Shown here piece after piece: positions 1-11,088 of a DNA stretch of 64,000 nt. A program made the position numbers and the translations under genes. Position 1 is the stretch's first letter. Each line of letters starts with the position of its first letter. The notes under the pieces were generated by a model, which was not told the origin of the DNA, searched no databases, and was given only the letters and a program-made list of their open reading frames with translations. Origin of the DNA: Nageia nagi (taxonomy: Eukaryota; Pinophyta); the NCBI GenBank assembly GCA_050084985.1, contig JBITNC010000001.1, positions 48,484,001 to 48,548,000 on the forward strand, in the 5' to 3' direction.

Positions 1-433
1 TTAACCAACATGGCAAGTCCTTTCTTAATGCACTAGGATTGAGAGTTCGAACTCAAAAGAGTACCCTTTTCTAGAAACTTGGATCACAAAAAGAAGGTTC
101 ATCCTAAGCTTAGAAACTTAGAGCACATTATTAAGAACCTTTTTGTGAATCAATACACTCCCAATTCCATGGACTTTAATGGTAGAGTTATCACTTATCA
201 CAACTGTATCTTTTTTATACTTGTGAAAATTGTCAAACTTTTTCTTTTCAAAACATAGGTGATTAGTGCAACCAAAGTAAACAATCTAATTAGATGAAAA
301 AGTAAAGACATGGAGTAGAGTTATATAGCAAGCCTAGCTTGAATATTCTTCTTTCCTTGAATTTTTTTACATTACCATTACTTTTATTCTTTTTCTCTCT
401 TTACTTTTTGTAGCAATTAACTTCTTTGTGACC
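1..433 (-). pseudogene. Element B protease region, decayed and cut by the window edge
   Basis: On the minus strand a copia aspartic-protease segment follows gag, ending in the conserved stretch KLRMNLL and SFEFE near base 20-80. The catalytic motif is destroyed: codons at 279-271 read Tyr-Phe-Gly where Asp-Ser-Gly is expected, followed by CTNHLCFEK as in element C. The retained Gly shows that the ancestral motif of this family was DSG. In copia elements protease cleaves the Gag-Pol polyprotein. Confidence 0.75.
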
Positions 434-1305
434 TTAGATGCCACAATAGTTACAATTACCATCAAAATTTTTCTTAGGATATGGATTGTTTGTTTTGTCC
501 TTTTCATATTTTTGCTTGAAGTGCTTATTGTTATCATTATTCTTGTTGCTATTTTTGTTGTTCCTATTGTTGCCATTGTTCCTACTATTGTTGTTGCTAT
601 TACCTTTTTTCTCAAACCTTTTGGAGGAAGAAGGATAAGATTTATTTTGATGGTTGAACTTATTTTTGAAAAGAGTTTTGGTTGCTCCAAGAGCAACATT
701 ATTATCCTTAAGAGAAAAAATTAATATCTTTTTATTAAGAGTTTTTTTATGCTTCAAAAGGAACCTAAAAAGGTTCTTAAGGGAGAAGACTTCTTCTTCA
801 TCATCAAGCCTTGTTTCTATAACCATCACAAAGTTTTCAAATTTTGAAAAAAGTTTTGATGAATGATGAAGACCATGAACTCATCATTGATCTAATTACA
901 CCCACAAGTAACAAGTTGGGTCTTTAGATCAATAGTTTTGTTCAAGTAGTAGCCACATTTTTATCTTCCTCTTGATGAGATTGAAGTAACTTTTGAAGAA
1001 TAGGAAACCTTCTTGAAAAGTTTGAACCAAGGTAGATTTGCTTAAGCTTATCCTAAGCTTTCTTTGTTGAGGTTGAAGAGAAATCATCAAGACCACATCA
1101 TCTAAAACTACATGAAAGATCATGGAGGTTGCCAACTCATTCTTTGTGTTGTAAGCCTCTAGTGCTATCTCATCTATAGGAGGTACAAGGTTCTTATTGA
1201 CTATTTACCAAAGCTTCCTTGCCTATAATTTATCTCTCATTAAGGTTTCCAAATACCAAAGTTAGAACCATCAATAATGTATTTGGATAAAAAAGAGTCT
1301 CCCAT
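434..1305 (-). pseudogene. Element B gag, decayed
   Basis: The likely start is the ATG at 1305-1303 (minus), at the same place as the gag start of element A, opening MGDSFLSKYIIDGSNFGIW, which matches copia gag N-termini. The middle is broken by stops and frame changes. The C-terminal 131 residues (829-434) are open and contain an Asn/Lys-rich tract followed by a zinc-knuckle start CNYCG with Lys-rich flanks. Gag would form the virus-like particle and bind element RNA. The same order is seen in A and C. Not functional in this copy. Confidence 0.8.
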
Positions 1306-1333
1306 TTGCTACATAAGAATATGAAAAATAATA

Positions 1334-1828
1334 TGTTGGAATGCATAATGCATTATTGTAAAGGTTTTATAATAGTCTTCTATGAAAGTTCATTAATACT
1401 TAAGGGTATCATTTGATATCTTAAGTATTTAAGTGTATATGATAATATAACTTATCATACACTCCATGTCATGAGCATGCCCCTTGGGTAAAAGAATGTG
1501 CATGTCATGCTTTTGTACATTAGATAAAAGGGTGATACAAAGAAGGATTTTAGCTTATAAATAGAAGGCTCTATCTTTGTTATATTTGTGGAGTAAAATT
1601 ATGCTATAGGATAGTGCTTAGGAGTTGAGATTAAGGGGATTGTAAGAGAGTTGTATTTGTGATTGAAGTAAAGATTTAGTTAGTGATGTACTCCTAATTA
1701 GAGGAACCACTTTACATCTTAAGTTATTTTATAAGATTGTTTATGATTGAGTTCTTAATGTTGAATTAGTAAGCTTACATGTGATCTTGGTAGTTTATAA
1801 TTATTTATTTTATAGTTCATTCCTTCAA
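1334..1828 (+). repeat. 5' LTR of element A
   Basis: The 495-bp repeat starts TGTTGGAATG and ends CTTCA. It contains a promoter-like TATAAATAG at 1556-1564 and is followed by the primer-binding site. It aligns along its whole length with 21871-22372. Confidence 0.92.
1556..1564 (+). promoter_or_regulatory. TATA box of the A 5' LTR
   Basis: TATAAATAG lies about 220 bp inside the LTR and is conserved at the same place in all LTR copies of this family (for example 28065-28073 in C), so it is the likely core promoter for element RNA. Confidence 0.65.
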
Positions 1829-1831
1829 ATT

Positions 1832-1843
1832 GGTATTAGAGCA
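1832..1843 (+). other. Primer-binding site of element A
   Basis: TGGTATTAGAGC, three bases after the LTR end, is one C-to-T change from the initiator-Met tRNA site TGGTATCAGAGC used by copia elements. Confidence 0.82.
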
Positions 1844-4833
1844 TGGTGGGAAGCTCTTTTTCAACTTGGAGGCTTTCATCATACTCTTCATTTTGAGGTA
1901 AAAGAACTTCAAAGGTATAACCTCCTTTCCTTCTTGGATTACTACATGATATTAACATTTTTTTTGTTAGTTTCCTCTTCTTAATATAACAATATATTAT
2001 TGTTATAATTTATTACATACTAACCCTTATGTTAGTTGCAATTTTTGATGGAAGTTGTTTATATTATCGTAATAATATATTTTTTATGAGCCTTTACTAT
2101 AATTTATGGTAGTATAAAATTGCATTTTTTTACACTTATCTCTTGTGTAGAAATATTATAATTTGCAATTTATTTTACTCTAAAATTTGTGCAAAATACT
2201 ATAGAAAGTGTTTGCATTTAAAAATATATATATAGATTTTTTCATATTTGCAAAAATTGTGAGAGGAGGAATATTGCAAAGCATTAAAGGAGGAGATATT
2301 TTTTTTCTTTTCAAACAAGGAGGAAGGCAATTTTTTTGAAACTTTGATAGTGCCTATCCTCTATCACATGGGTAAAAACCCCATACAACTTGCCCTCGTA
2401 GCTCTTCTTGTGCCTTCCACTCCTTGCTTGATCACCATTCCTACACATTTATTTTCCCTTTCTCTAGCTACTTCACCCCTTTCAATAGCTATGTGGTCCC
2501 CTTCTTCCACTCGATGTTAGCTCACGATGCAAACTCCAATCTATCTCCTTGTGGTCCCTATGGCTCTCTTCTCCTTGCAATCTTCATGGCTCTCTTCTCC
2601 TTATAGTCTATGAAGTTGTCTTTGCATTCAGTTTGCCCCAACATCACTCAATCAAGATAGTAGAGTGCTGAGAGAAGCACTACCAATAGGAGTTGGGATG
2701 TAAAACAATAGGGGTGAGGCCACCATCATCGATCCTCTTAGATCTTTCTCTAATGTATGGAATTTTGGGAATGTGCCTACTCCACTTTACCTTTGTTATG
2801 TTCTTATGAATGCACACACCTATTGGCCCCTTCATCACCAGTTATCTTGGTAGCGCTTCCTCCTCCTTCCTCATGTAGGAGTTTGCATCTCACTTTGGGA
2901 GGCCTCCTCCATCTGATAAACTCCCTCCTCTACTATTGCTTAAGCCACTCCCCTTCGTATCTCTTAATGTTGCATGAAGGTTCTTATGTGAGTAGCATAA
3001 TTATCTCACCACAGTCATCCTCCTCTACCTTGCTCTGACCTTCTCCTCACTTTGTGGCCCTCTCAATCTTTCACATGATCTGCCTCCTCCTTTGCCTTCT
3101 TTTTTTAGCTCATGGCTCCTCCGTTTCAGTTTGTGGTTCTATTTTTTAAAAATTTTATGTGTCCCATCTACTTTTAGTCAAACTTATTTATTTATTTTGC
3201 TTCCATGCTTACTCAATACATTAGGGGTCATCATTTTAACCTTTTTTTTTTGCTCCTAAAACCATTAAATTACATACTAAGAAGTACTATCTTGCCATCA
3301 TAGAATCTGACTTAGAGTGAAGTAAGGGCAAACTCTAAGCATTAAATATCTTACAAGTAGATAAGTAATCTTTTACTAAAAAAAATTGGAGGATTTTTTT
3401 TTTTGGAATTGGTATGGCAATTGTTTTTAGGCAAAATGTTTAAAGATTAAACTTGGCATGTCTCAAATTAACTAAGCATACTATTGCCCTAAGATAAATT
3501 TTAAGTAAAAGGAGGAATCTTACTTATTTAATGCTATTAAGGGAAAATATAGTGTATTTACTTAAAATTAGAATGGATTTATACTTTGAATTTTTTTCGC
3601 ATGCAAAATGCTTTTAATGATAAAGTATTAAGTTAAGCTAAGTATGCTATCCTTAGGGGTACAACTTTAAGTAAAAAAAAAAAGAAAAATTTTTATGAAT
3701 TTTTTACTTAAAGTTTAATGCATGTTGCTTGCATAATTTTAAGTTAATGCTTAGAGCTTAAATTTTAAGTAATGCTTACTACTTAAAAGTTAATGCATGC
3801 TTATGCTTAAATGATGCATGTTTAGTATTTAAATTTTAAGTTAATAATACATGCTTAGAACTTAATTTTTTAGTGATGCATGCTTAAGGACTTCAATTTT
3901 TATGTTAGATGCTTAAGACTTTTTTTTAAAATTTTTTAAGTCAAATAATGGATGTTTATTACTTAAAATCTTAAGTTATGATGCAATCTACTTCCATATG
4001 CAAGAATGGACTTGTGCAAAATTAGGATTGATGTAATGATATCCTTTAAGGGTTGGTAAACAAAACCCATTGGACACTTAGGTTTTAATTTTTTTAATGG
4101 ATGATGTTTTACTTATGCTCTTTTACTTCATATTTTGCTTTTTGATTTATTTTCTTATGCAAACAAAAATGCAAACATTAAAATGAGCAACCTCCTAAAT
4201 GAACACATCACATGTACATTTTACAACATAACTTATTTGGAGAGCCATGAGGTGAGAAAAGGTGGACTGGAGCCTTTAAGTTTGATGATCTAAATAATAA
4301 AAATTTATACTTCTCAATTGCCTCTAAGTCCTCTGCTGATCTAGACATAACTCCAATAGGTGGATAGGCAAGTGTGTAGTGATAACACATATCCACACAT
4401 CTATTTAGGGATTATCTTGATATCTTAGGAAGACAACTTGAAACCTAATCAAAATTAATAATTTAATTCGATCCAATAAATATCATAACTTTGGAAAGTA
4501 GTAGGTACTTCTTCTTGTGAGAAAGTATAATACTGACCATGGTGAATTGATTGAGGATTGGTAGTACTTGGACTCCTTTTGTGTGGGTATCTAGATAAGA
4601 ATCTAATTTTATACAAGAAAATAAGTCTCAACAATGTCACTTTACATCTACGATTCTTGAGATGAGAAATGTATTTGGGTACATGGGTTATTATTTGAGT
4701 TGTAAAATATTTGCACTAGTGAATCAAATCAAGCATGTCTTAGTTAATTAAATACTTACTTGGATAAAATTTAACATATAATTTTATTTATTGAACCACA
4801 TGCTTATTACCTTTTTACATCCTTGTGTAGCAA
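1844..4833 (+). other. Untranslated leader of element A
   Basis: This 3-kb stretch has no recognisable protein. It holds a C/T-rich block (about 2340-3120) whose open frames are low-complexity, then AT-rich sequence with degenerate copies of a TTAAGTTAATGCATGCTTA motif (about 3700-3960), then a conserved part shared with B and C running up to the gag start. Confidence 0.7.
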
Positions 4834-5166
4834 ATGGGAGACTCCTTTTTACCCAAACACATTCTTGATGGTTCTAACTTTGGAATTTAGGAACCTCACA
4901 TGAGAGCTGAGTTGCAAGCAAAGAAGCTTTGGTAAATAGTGAATGAGAACCTTGTACCTCCTACAGATGAAAAGGCACTAGAGGCTTACAACATAAAGAA
5001 TGACTTGGCAACCTCCATGATCTTCTATGCAATTTTAGATGATGTGCTCCTAATGATTTTCTCTTCAACCTCAATAAAGGAATCCTGAGATAAGCTTAAT
5101 CAAATCTACCTTGGTTCAAAGTTTTCAAGAAGTTTTACCATTCTCCAAAAGTTACTTCAATCTCAT
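4834..5166 (+). pseudogene. Element A gag, 5' part, cut by element E
   Basis: The ATG at 4834-4836 opens MGDSFLPKHILDGSNFGI, a typical copia gag N-terminus. About 110 codons follow, with four in-frame stops. The frame runs into element E after the target site CTCAT (5162-5166) and resumes after the second copy ATCAT (17525-17529), one base different. Compared with element C, nothing is lost at the joint. Confidence 0.85.
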
Positions 5167-5289
5167 TGCATATCTATACATAATAAATTCTTTAATAAAG
5201 CCCCGATGTACTTTACTTTCAATCATGAGTTCATTTTAAGATCCCCAAGAGTTTCTTTGAAGCAAATAAAGCATGTCGGAGTGAAATGA

Positions 5290-5557
5290 TGACATCATAG
5301 AAGAAAGGATAGTCATAATTTTGGTAAAGATCAGGTTTCGAAGATGGTGAGGTTAGCAAGGGGTAATTGAAAAGCCAGAGTTAGTGAATAAAGCACATTG
5401 GAGCAAAATAATGATGTCACAGAAGAAAGGATAATCGTAGTTTTGGAAAAGACCAGGTTCCAGAGGAGGTGAGGTTAGCAAGAGATAATTGAAGAGCTAG
5501 AGTCCGTAAATTAAGTGTTCCAGAAGTAAAGTGTTCCAGAATAAAATGATGACATCA
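5290..5557 (+). promoter_or_regulatory. Three bZIP-type (TGACGTCA-derived) sites in the 5' LTR of E
   Basis: TGACATCA at 5290-5297, TGATGTCA at 5412-5419 and TGACATCA at 5550-5557 lie at matching places in three repeated units, each followed by a GAAGAAAGGATAGTCA-like stretch. All are single CpG-decay products of TGACGTCA, the palindrome bound by plant bZIP (TGA/as-1 and C-box) factors. The 3' LTR has the opposite product at each position. Function is inferred. Confidence 0.6.
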
Positions 5558-5693
5558 TGAAGGAAAAGATAGTCACATTTTGGCAAGAAATAGATCCTAG
5601 AGGAGGTGATACCTACGAAAGGTGAAATCTTAGTTTTGAGAAGATGTTACCTTCTATGACCTTCTTAGTTTTGTAACATTCAGACAAGTGGCA

Positions 5694-5699
5694 TATATA
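5694..5699 (+). promoter_or_regulatory. TATA box of the E 5' LTR
   Basis: TATATA within GGCATATATAGATG lies about 140 bp downstream of the third bZIP-like site and is conserved in the 3' LTR, so it is a reasonable core promoter. Confidence 0.5.
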
Positions 5700-6338
5700 G
5701 ATGATGATAGTTAGAAGTGGCCAGAATCTTGAGGCCATTTTTTGTAACTGTTCTATTTTCATTTTCTTGTAACTATTATTTTTTCAGTATAAGTATATGA
5801 AAATAAAGTGAAAAAGGAGTTAGAAGCCCTAGTTTTGCTCTTTACATTTGTTCTCTAAGATCAATAGTTTTTATCAGTAATATGATATCATCTTGACCTT
5901 TCTTGTCTAGCACTTGTAATTGTTATCCTTAATTAGGTTACATTATGGTAGCTTGGCATGTTTCCTAGATGATAATTATGAGCTGTTAGCATAACTATGT
6001 CTGCATACATGGTAGAGTAAAGCTGGGAAACTACTAGAGAGTGAGAGCTTATACTGTAGCTGCTACACTAGATTCAGGCCAAGGTTTCATGCCCTGTGAA
6101 AGCCCACGCTGAACTAGTGATTCACCTTTACTTTCTCTCTTGTTACCCTAAGCCCTTTCCTTAAATTCTTTGCACTCTACTCCTTTTAATTTTCTTTCCT
6201 ATTACTTCTCTTATACCTAATAGATAAGGAACCGACCTTCTTCGGAGATCAGACTATCACCATAGTCTGTTCTTGATTTACTTTGGTTGAGATTGTTCAT
6301 GGCGCATATATTACACAATCCTAATCAATAGTATTTCT

Positions 6339-6358
6339 TTTTGGCATGCCCGATGGGA
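6339..6358 (+). other. Probable primer-binding region of element E
   Basis: Just after the LTR the sequence TTTTTGGCATGCCCGATGGG resembles the TTGGCGCCnnnnnTGGGG type of primer-binding site seen in Tat/Athila elements, with some changes. The tRNA cannot be named with confidence. Confidence 0.45.
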
Positions 6359-6478
6359 CCTGAAGAAACTTATTGGTGACTCTGCTAAAGCACTATCTAT
6401 GGTATGTATTAAAGCAGATTGTTTGTAAATATCATATGTGCTTTTGAACCTTTTATTTTCTTTTGCAACCTAGAGTTT

Positions 6479-8060
6479 ATGTGGACTAGATCTAGAACCA
6501 GAGCAACAAAAGAAGCACTGGATTTTAGAACGTTGGATGCTCCTAAGAGAAAGACCCTAATCAAGTCCAAGTCTCTAAATAGTATCAGCACCCTAAAATC
6601 CTTTACCAAGACAAAACCATTCAATCTTCACACCAGAAATACCTCTCCTAAAATGGCTAATCCAGCTTAGAATATTTATCCAGCATGGGACAATGGGGTA
6701 CCAATAGCCCTGGCCGTGTTGCATGACATCCTAGTAAATGTTTTCAAAACCCTTTCAGAGTTTGATGCAACTTCAGAGAAAATGGCTTATGAGCATTGTG
6801 ATGATGTAGCTGGCCTAGCTAAGATTCATAATATTCAACATGAAGATGTCATGGTGAGATTACTGGCTTAGTCTTTCAAAGGAAAGGTCCTAGATTGGTA
6901 CAGGGGCCTTCCTAATGGATCCATAACCACTTGGGCTCAATTGGTAGAGCCCTTTATCTTGGAATTTAATGAATTAGGAGATCCTTTTTCTCTGCTAACA
7001 CATTTCACTTCAATCAAAAGATATGAGCAAGAAAATATCCCTAATTTCAACATTAGATTCCAAAAAACTTGGATGAGAGTCCCAATGCCAGTTAGGCCTC
7101 AGCAATTTCAAGCCCTAATGTATTACATGAGAGCCTTTCCTTTGAATCTCTCTCTGCAAATCCAAAATTCTAGAGTAAATACTTTCCTAAAGGTCTATAG
7201 ACAAGCAGTATATGCCGAAGCCTACTTTATTTCAGTAGGAAAATTGCCAAGTTGCATGCCAATGCCTTATTTTCTAGTAATCGCCCAAAAGCAAATTTTG
7301 AGACCTCAAGTAGTTAGTTTGGCTCCACCTCTGGCAAGTATTCCCGCCCCTGTTCAATAGTGGCCATCAACCTTGCTAATCCCTAGAGCTCCATTAGCCT
7401 TAGTAGCCCCTCCTTAGCCTAATATGAATCAAGGGGTAGCTTCATCGACAGAGATTTAGGAACTCCAAAATTTGTGTAGGAATATGGCAAATCAGATTAC
7501 CATTCTAAGCAGGCAAAGCAATGTAAGAAGATATCCTTATCCTACTATAGAAAAGGCTCAGCATGTGTTAAATGAGGATGTAGACCAAGCTTCCTCTTCT
7601 GGTTCAGCCACTGGTTTGTGTTTGGCCTGCAATGATGCTCATGAACAAACAACATGTTCTGTTTATCAATACCAAGAGTATTTATCAAGAAGTGGGGGTA
7701 TTCCTCTGCCTGGTGTAGCTGATGACATGAACCAAGATGTGAACCTGATGAATTTTGCACCAACAGATATAGGAGTTTTTACTATGGAAACAAGATCAGG
7801 GAAAAAACCCCTAGTCTCCGATATTCCAGAAAGAAAAGTTGAATCCCAAAAGAGTTCCAGTTTAGTGATTCCTAAAAAGTAAAATGCAGTTTCTAGTTCT
7901 AAGGAAAAGACCCCAGAAAAGGAAATAATTTCCAAAAAATTCTCATTTCTGGAAACCAAACTGACGCCTAAAGCTAGTGATCAAAATCTCTAAAAGTTAA
8001 GGTTCCCTTCACTCACCAAGCATCAGAGAAAAGATAATACTCTACAGCTTCAAGAAAGAT
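6479..8060 (+). pseudogene. Element E gag, decayed
   Basis: The likely start is the ATG at 6479 (MWTRSRTRATKEALD). A Retrotrans_gag-type core follows: LLAxSFKGKVLDWYRGLP (about 6860-6910) and FILEFNELGDP, with ERYEQEN-like helix sequence. Around 7615-7660 there is a knuckle-like CLACNDAHEQTTC, one residue shorter than the usual CX2CX4HX4C. All segments (6479, 6941, 7472, 8096) are in one frame, interrupted by TAG/TAA codons at 6668, 6869, 7358, 7880 and 7991, where Gln is expected. This implies one ancestral gag-pol frame. Gag would package element RNA; this copy cannot. Confidence 0.85.
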
Positions 8061-8603
8061 TTACTGACAGATTTAGAAATAAAATTGGTGAACCTTTGGC
8101 TATCCCAAAGTTCAACATTATGGTAGAGCTAAAGAGAACTCCCGCAAGAGTGTCCTTGTTTGAAGCTTTAAAAATTCCCAGGCAAATTGATTTACTGAAA
8201 ATGTCTCTTATAGCATTGAATGAAGGAATGGAAAGAGTGCTTAATCTTTTTCAGGCATCGAAATATCCAGGGATGGGAAAGAACAAACCTATGACTTTTT
8301 ATGACTCTATAAATCAAGGGATATGTACTTCATAATTGTCTAGTTGATTCTGGGGTAGCTACTACTGTGATGCCTAAAGTAGTGTGCGATGTGATGGGGT
8401 TGCCTATGATAAGAACATCCACTGGAGTACTACAACTGGATTCCACACCTATCAAAATAGTAGGAGTGATCAAAGATATAGTCTTGAAAATACATAAGTG
8501 TCCCTCTGTAATTATTACTCAAGAAGTTATGGTTGTTGAGTTGCCCCCTTTGTTCGGGCTATGTCTATCTAGAGAGTTTATAGCTAAAATAGGGGTTATC
8601 TAG
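8061..8603 (+). pseudogene. Element E aspartic protease, decayed
   Basis: A retroviral-type protease lies in frame with 8346-8602: LVDSGVATTVMP, with the catalytic Asp-Ser-Gly codons at 8346-8354, followed by a strand-rich stretch ending ELPPLFGLCLSREFIAKIGV. One frame change precedes it (near 8330) and another follows (near 8600), where LAMDYTHYLIPYG continues in a different frame. The core catalytic triplet is intact. It would mature the polyprotein. Confidence 0.8.
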
Positions 8604-8860
8604 CAATGGACTACACCCATTATTTGATCCCTTATGGAAATAAGAGGGTAAGACTGAATAATGAGGAAATTTTTGAGTTTCATGTAGAGAAAAAGGAGAA
8701 GATTTGTGCAATCTTTGGTGAATTGGAAGAATCAGATGAATTGTTGGAAGAACTGCAAACCAAAGACCCTTATAGTATGAGTATGCTCAACACTATCTAC
8801 GACCTGGAGCTTGGAAATTATTGTTTAATAGAACCAAAATCTTTCATCTTGGAACTCACA
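8604..8860 (+). pseudogene. Element E linker between protease and extra RNase H
   Basis: An open stretch of about 85 codons, starting around LAMDYTHYLIPYGNKRVRL, is acidic in its middle (EELEESDELLEELQ-like) and shows no known domain. It resembles the connector after protease in Tat/Athila pol. A frame change near 8850 leads into the RNase H. Confidence 0.6.
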
Positions 8861-9290
8861 AGGAAGATTTCCAGAGAAATGAAATTTGGGAGATGTCTTT
8901 TGATGGGGCAAAATCCAAAAATGGATCCGAAACCGAAATTATCCTAACCAACCCAATTGGTAAAGTGCATAAATTTTCTTTTAGACTCACCTGGTTATGT
9001 TCTAATAATGCAGTAGAATATGAAGCTCTTTGCCTTGGACTAGAACAAGCCATCAAAATGAAAATTCAATGTTTAAAGATCAAAGGGGATTTAGAGTTGA
9101 TCGTGAAATAGGTGACAGGTAAATGTTCAGTCAAGCATCATTATTTGAAATCTTACAAGAATTGGGTTTGGGATCTATTTGAGAATTTTAAAGCATTACA
9201 TATTCAGTCTATCCCAAGGAAATTCAACCAAGAAGCTAACACCTTAGCACAAATGGGAGCCAATTTTGATCCTACCAATGACTAGTTCCA
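8861..9290 (+). pseudogene. Element E additional RNase H (RVT_3-like), upstream of RT
   Basis: The sequence WEMSFDGAKSKNGSE, then NNAVEYEALCLGLEQAIKM, KGDLELIVK and RKFNQEANTLAQMGA matches the plant RNase H family found as a second RNase H in Tat elements and in host RNase H-like proteins. Catalytic Asp (FDGA), Glu (EYEA) and Asp (GDLE) are present. The last Asp, usually in the motif EADxLA, reads Asn here. One TAG interrupts it at 9109. The domain lies between protease and RT, in the same frame as RT. In typical angiosperm Tat polyproteins it follows the first RNase H. Confidence 0.82.
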
Positions 9291-10500
9291 GAGGAAGGGT
9301 GTTCAGCTCATTTTTAGGCCATCAATTTTGGATAATGATTCCTTTTGGTAGGTGTTCTAGGATGAGGCTCAAATTAACCAATTTTTATTACAATAAATTG
9401 TATGTCATGTAGTAGGTGAAGAGGACTTTGAAGTTTTTCAGGAGTAAGATGTAATTCAGCTGAACAATAATAAAATCTATAAGGATTTGATTCCATTCGA
9501 AGGATTGTTTGACAGGAGCGACCAAGTAAAAACAAGAGGTATGAATATAAACCCAGATAACTATAAAGAACATGAAGTTTTTCCAGGTAAGTCATTAAAA
9601 ATTGGTATATCTAATACTCTGGAACAGATTCAAGAAATTATATAATTATGCAAAACATATGTTGATATTTTTGCTTGGTCTTATGATAATTTAAAGGTTT
9701 TTGATAGATCAATGATACAACATACAATTGAGTTGATAGATGATGCTAAACTAGTCAGACAAAAACAAAGACCAGTAAACCCTAAGATTAAAGTTGCCAT
9801 GAAGTAGGAGGTTCTGAAATTGTACAAGGCTAGGATAATTTATCCCATCAAGCATTCCACTTGGGTAGCTAATCTTGTGCCTGTCTGGAAGAAAAATGGT
9901 GATATAAGGTTGTGTGTGGATTTTTAGGGCTTAAACAGAGTATCTTTGAAAGATCACTATCTCTTACCGCTAATGGAACAGATACTAAATACTATAGCTA
10001 GTGCTAAAAAGTTCTCTTTGATAGACAGTTTCTCTGGGTACAATCAGGTTTGGGTCCGGAATGAAGATCAATTTAAAATAGCTTTTACAACTAAATGGGG
10101 CACATTTGCTTTTTAGAGAATGCCTTTTGGACTATCCAATGCAGGAGCTACTTTCCAAAGAGCTATGGATCATGCCTTCGAAGAGTTAGTAAACAAGAGT
10201 GTATTGGTGTATCTTGATGATATTACTATTTTCTCACATGACAAAAATTTACATGTTCAACACCTAGAGCAGGCCTTCATCAAATGTAAAAGGTATGGCA
10301 TATCTTTGAACCCTAAAAAGTTAGTTTTTGCAGTAGATGAGGGAAAATTACTGGGTCATGTTATTTCAAAAGAAGGTTGGGATGTTGATTCGGATAGGAT
10401 TAAAGTAATAAATGACTTAGTTCTTCCGTCCAATAAGAAGTCCCTGCAATCCTTTCTCAATCAGATTAATTTTGTCAGGAGATTCATTCAATATTTCTCA
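9291..10500 (+). pseudogene. Element E reverse transcriptase, decayed
   Basis: After a connector, the RT core is clear: ARIIYPIKHSTWVANLVPV, CVDFxGLN, FSLIDSFSGYNQV, RMPFGLSNAGATFQRAM and the catalytic YLDD at 10210-10221, all as in Ty3/gypsy RT. Stops occur at expected Gln or Arg codons (for example TAG in VDFxGLN and before RMPFG at 10114-10116). The single frame continues to 11046. RT copies element RNA into DNA. Confidence 0.92.
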
Positions 10501-11088
10501 AGTATTATCAAACCCATCACCCAGATGTTAAAAAAAGATACTCCTTTTGTGTGGATTGAAGAAGGTAAAGAAGCTTTTCAAAAAATCAAGGCGGTAATTA
10601 CTAAAGCTCCTGTACTAAGAAACCTAGACTTTAGCAAAGAGTTTATTCTATATGCTTATGGTTCTGATACCAGTGTAGCAGCTATCTTAACACAGAGGTA
10701 TGAAAGAAATGAAGAATACTCTATTGCATTTTTTAGTCAGACCTTGAGTAATTGTGAGGAAAAGTACACATTTATTGAGAAACAAGTGTTGGTGATTCTT
10801 AAAGCTCTTGGTAAATTGAAGCATTATGTAGCTCAGAGTAAGGTTTTGATCCTAACCATTCATCCATATGTTAGATCTTACATTATGCAGGGAGAAATTG
10901 GGGAAGGAAGACCTAATTGTATTTCAAAAATCCTCAAGTATGATGTAGAGATTCAGCCCACCAAGCTCATAAAAGGAAGAGTGCTTTGTGAGCAGCTTGC
11001 AAAATCCATGCCACTGGATGAAGGGATGACATGTTTTATCGAATAAGAAACCCTGGAGCCAAGATATGAGAATAGAATAGATGATTGG
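10501..11088 (+). pseudogene. Element E RT-linked RNase H
   Basis: This follows RT without a break in frame: FxWIEEGKEAFQKIKAVIT, then LYAYGSDTSVAAILTQ, FFSQTLSNCEEKYTFIEKQ and ALGKLKHYV. The first catalytic Asp of the usual YxDAS motif is replaced (YAYGSD), so activity is doubtful. The Glu of the KYTFIEKQ helix is present. A TAA at 11044 interrupts the frame before integrase. Confidence 0.85.

Larger units (their letters stand above)
5167..6330 (+). repeat. 5' LTR of element E
   Basis: It starts TGCATATC and ends AATCAATA; the 3' copy ends AATCAACA, so the original terminus was CA. It contains three tandem, diverged copies of an enhancer-like unit (about 5265-5610) and a TATATA box at 5694-5699. 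The last third contains a pyrimidine-rich stretch and the motif GATCAGACTATCACC near 6248. Confidence 0.92.

Noticed and set aside
428-724. Plus-strand hydrophobic open frame resembling a membrane protein
   Set aside because: It is the reverse of the Asn/Lys-rich gag tract of element B (AAC/AAT codons read as GTT/ATT).
1832-1843. TGGTATTAGAGC as part of a tRNA gene
   Set aside because: It is the primer-binding site at the LTR border; no cloverleaf surrounds it.
2424-3038. Open frames in the C/T-rich leader block of element A
   Set aside because: Low-complexity Pro/Ser/Leu content, no conservation in the A, B and C leaders, and position before gag.
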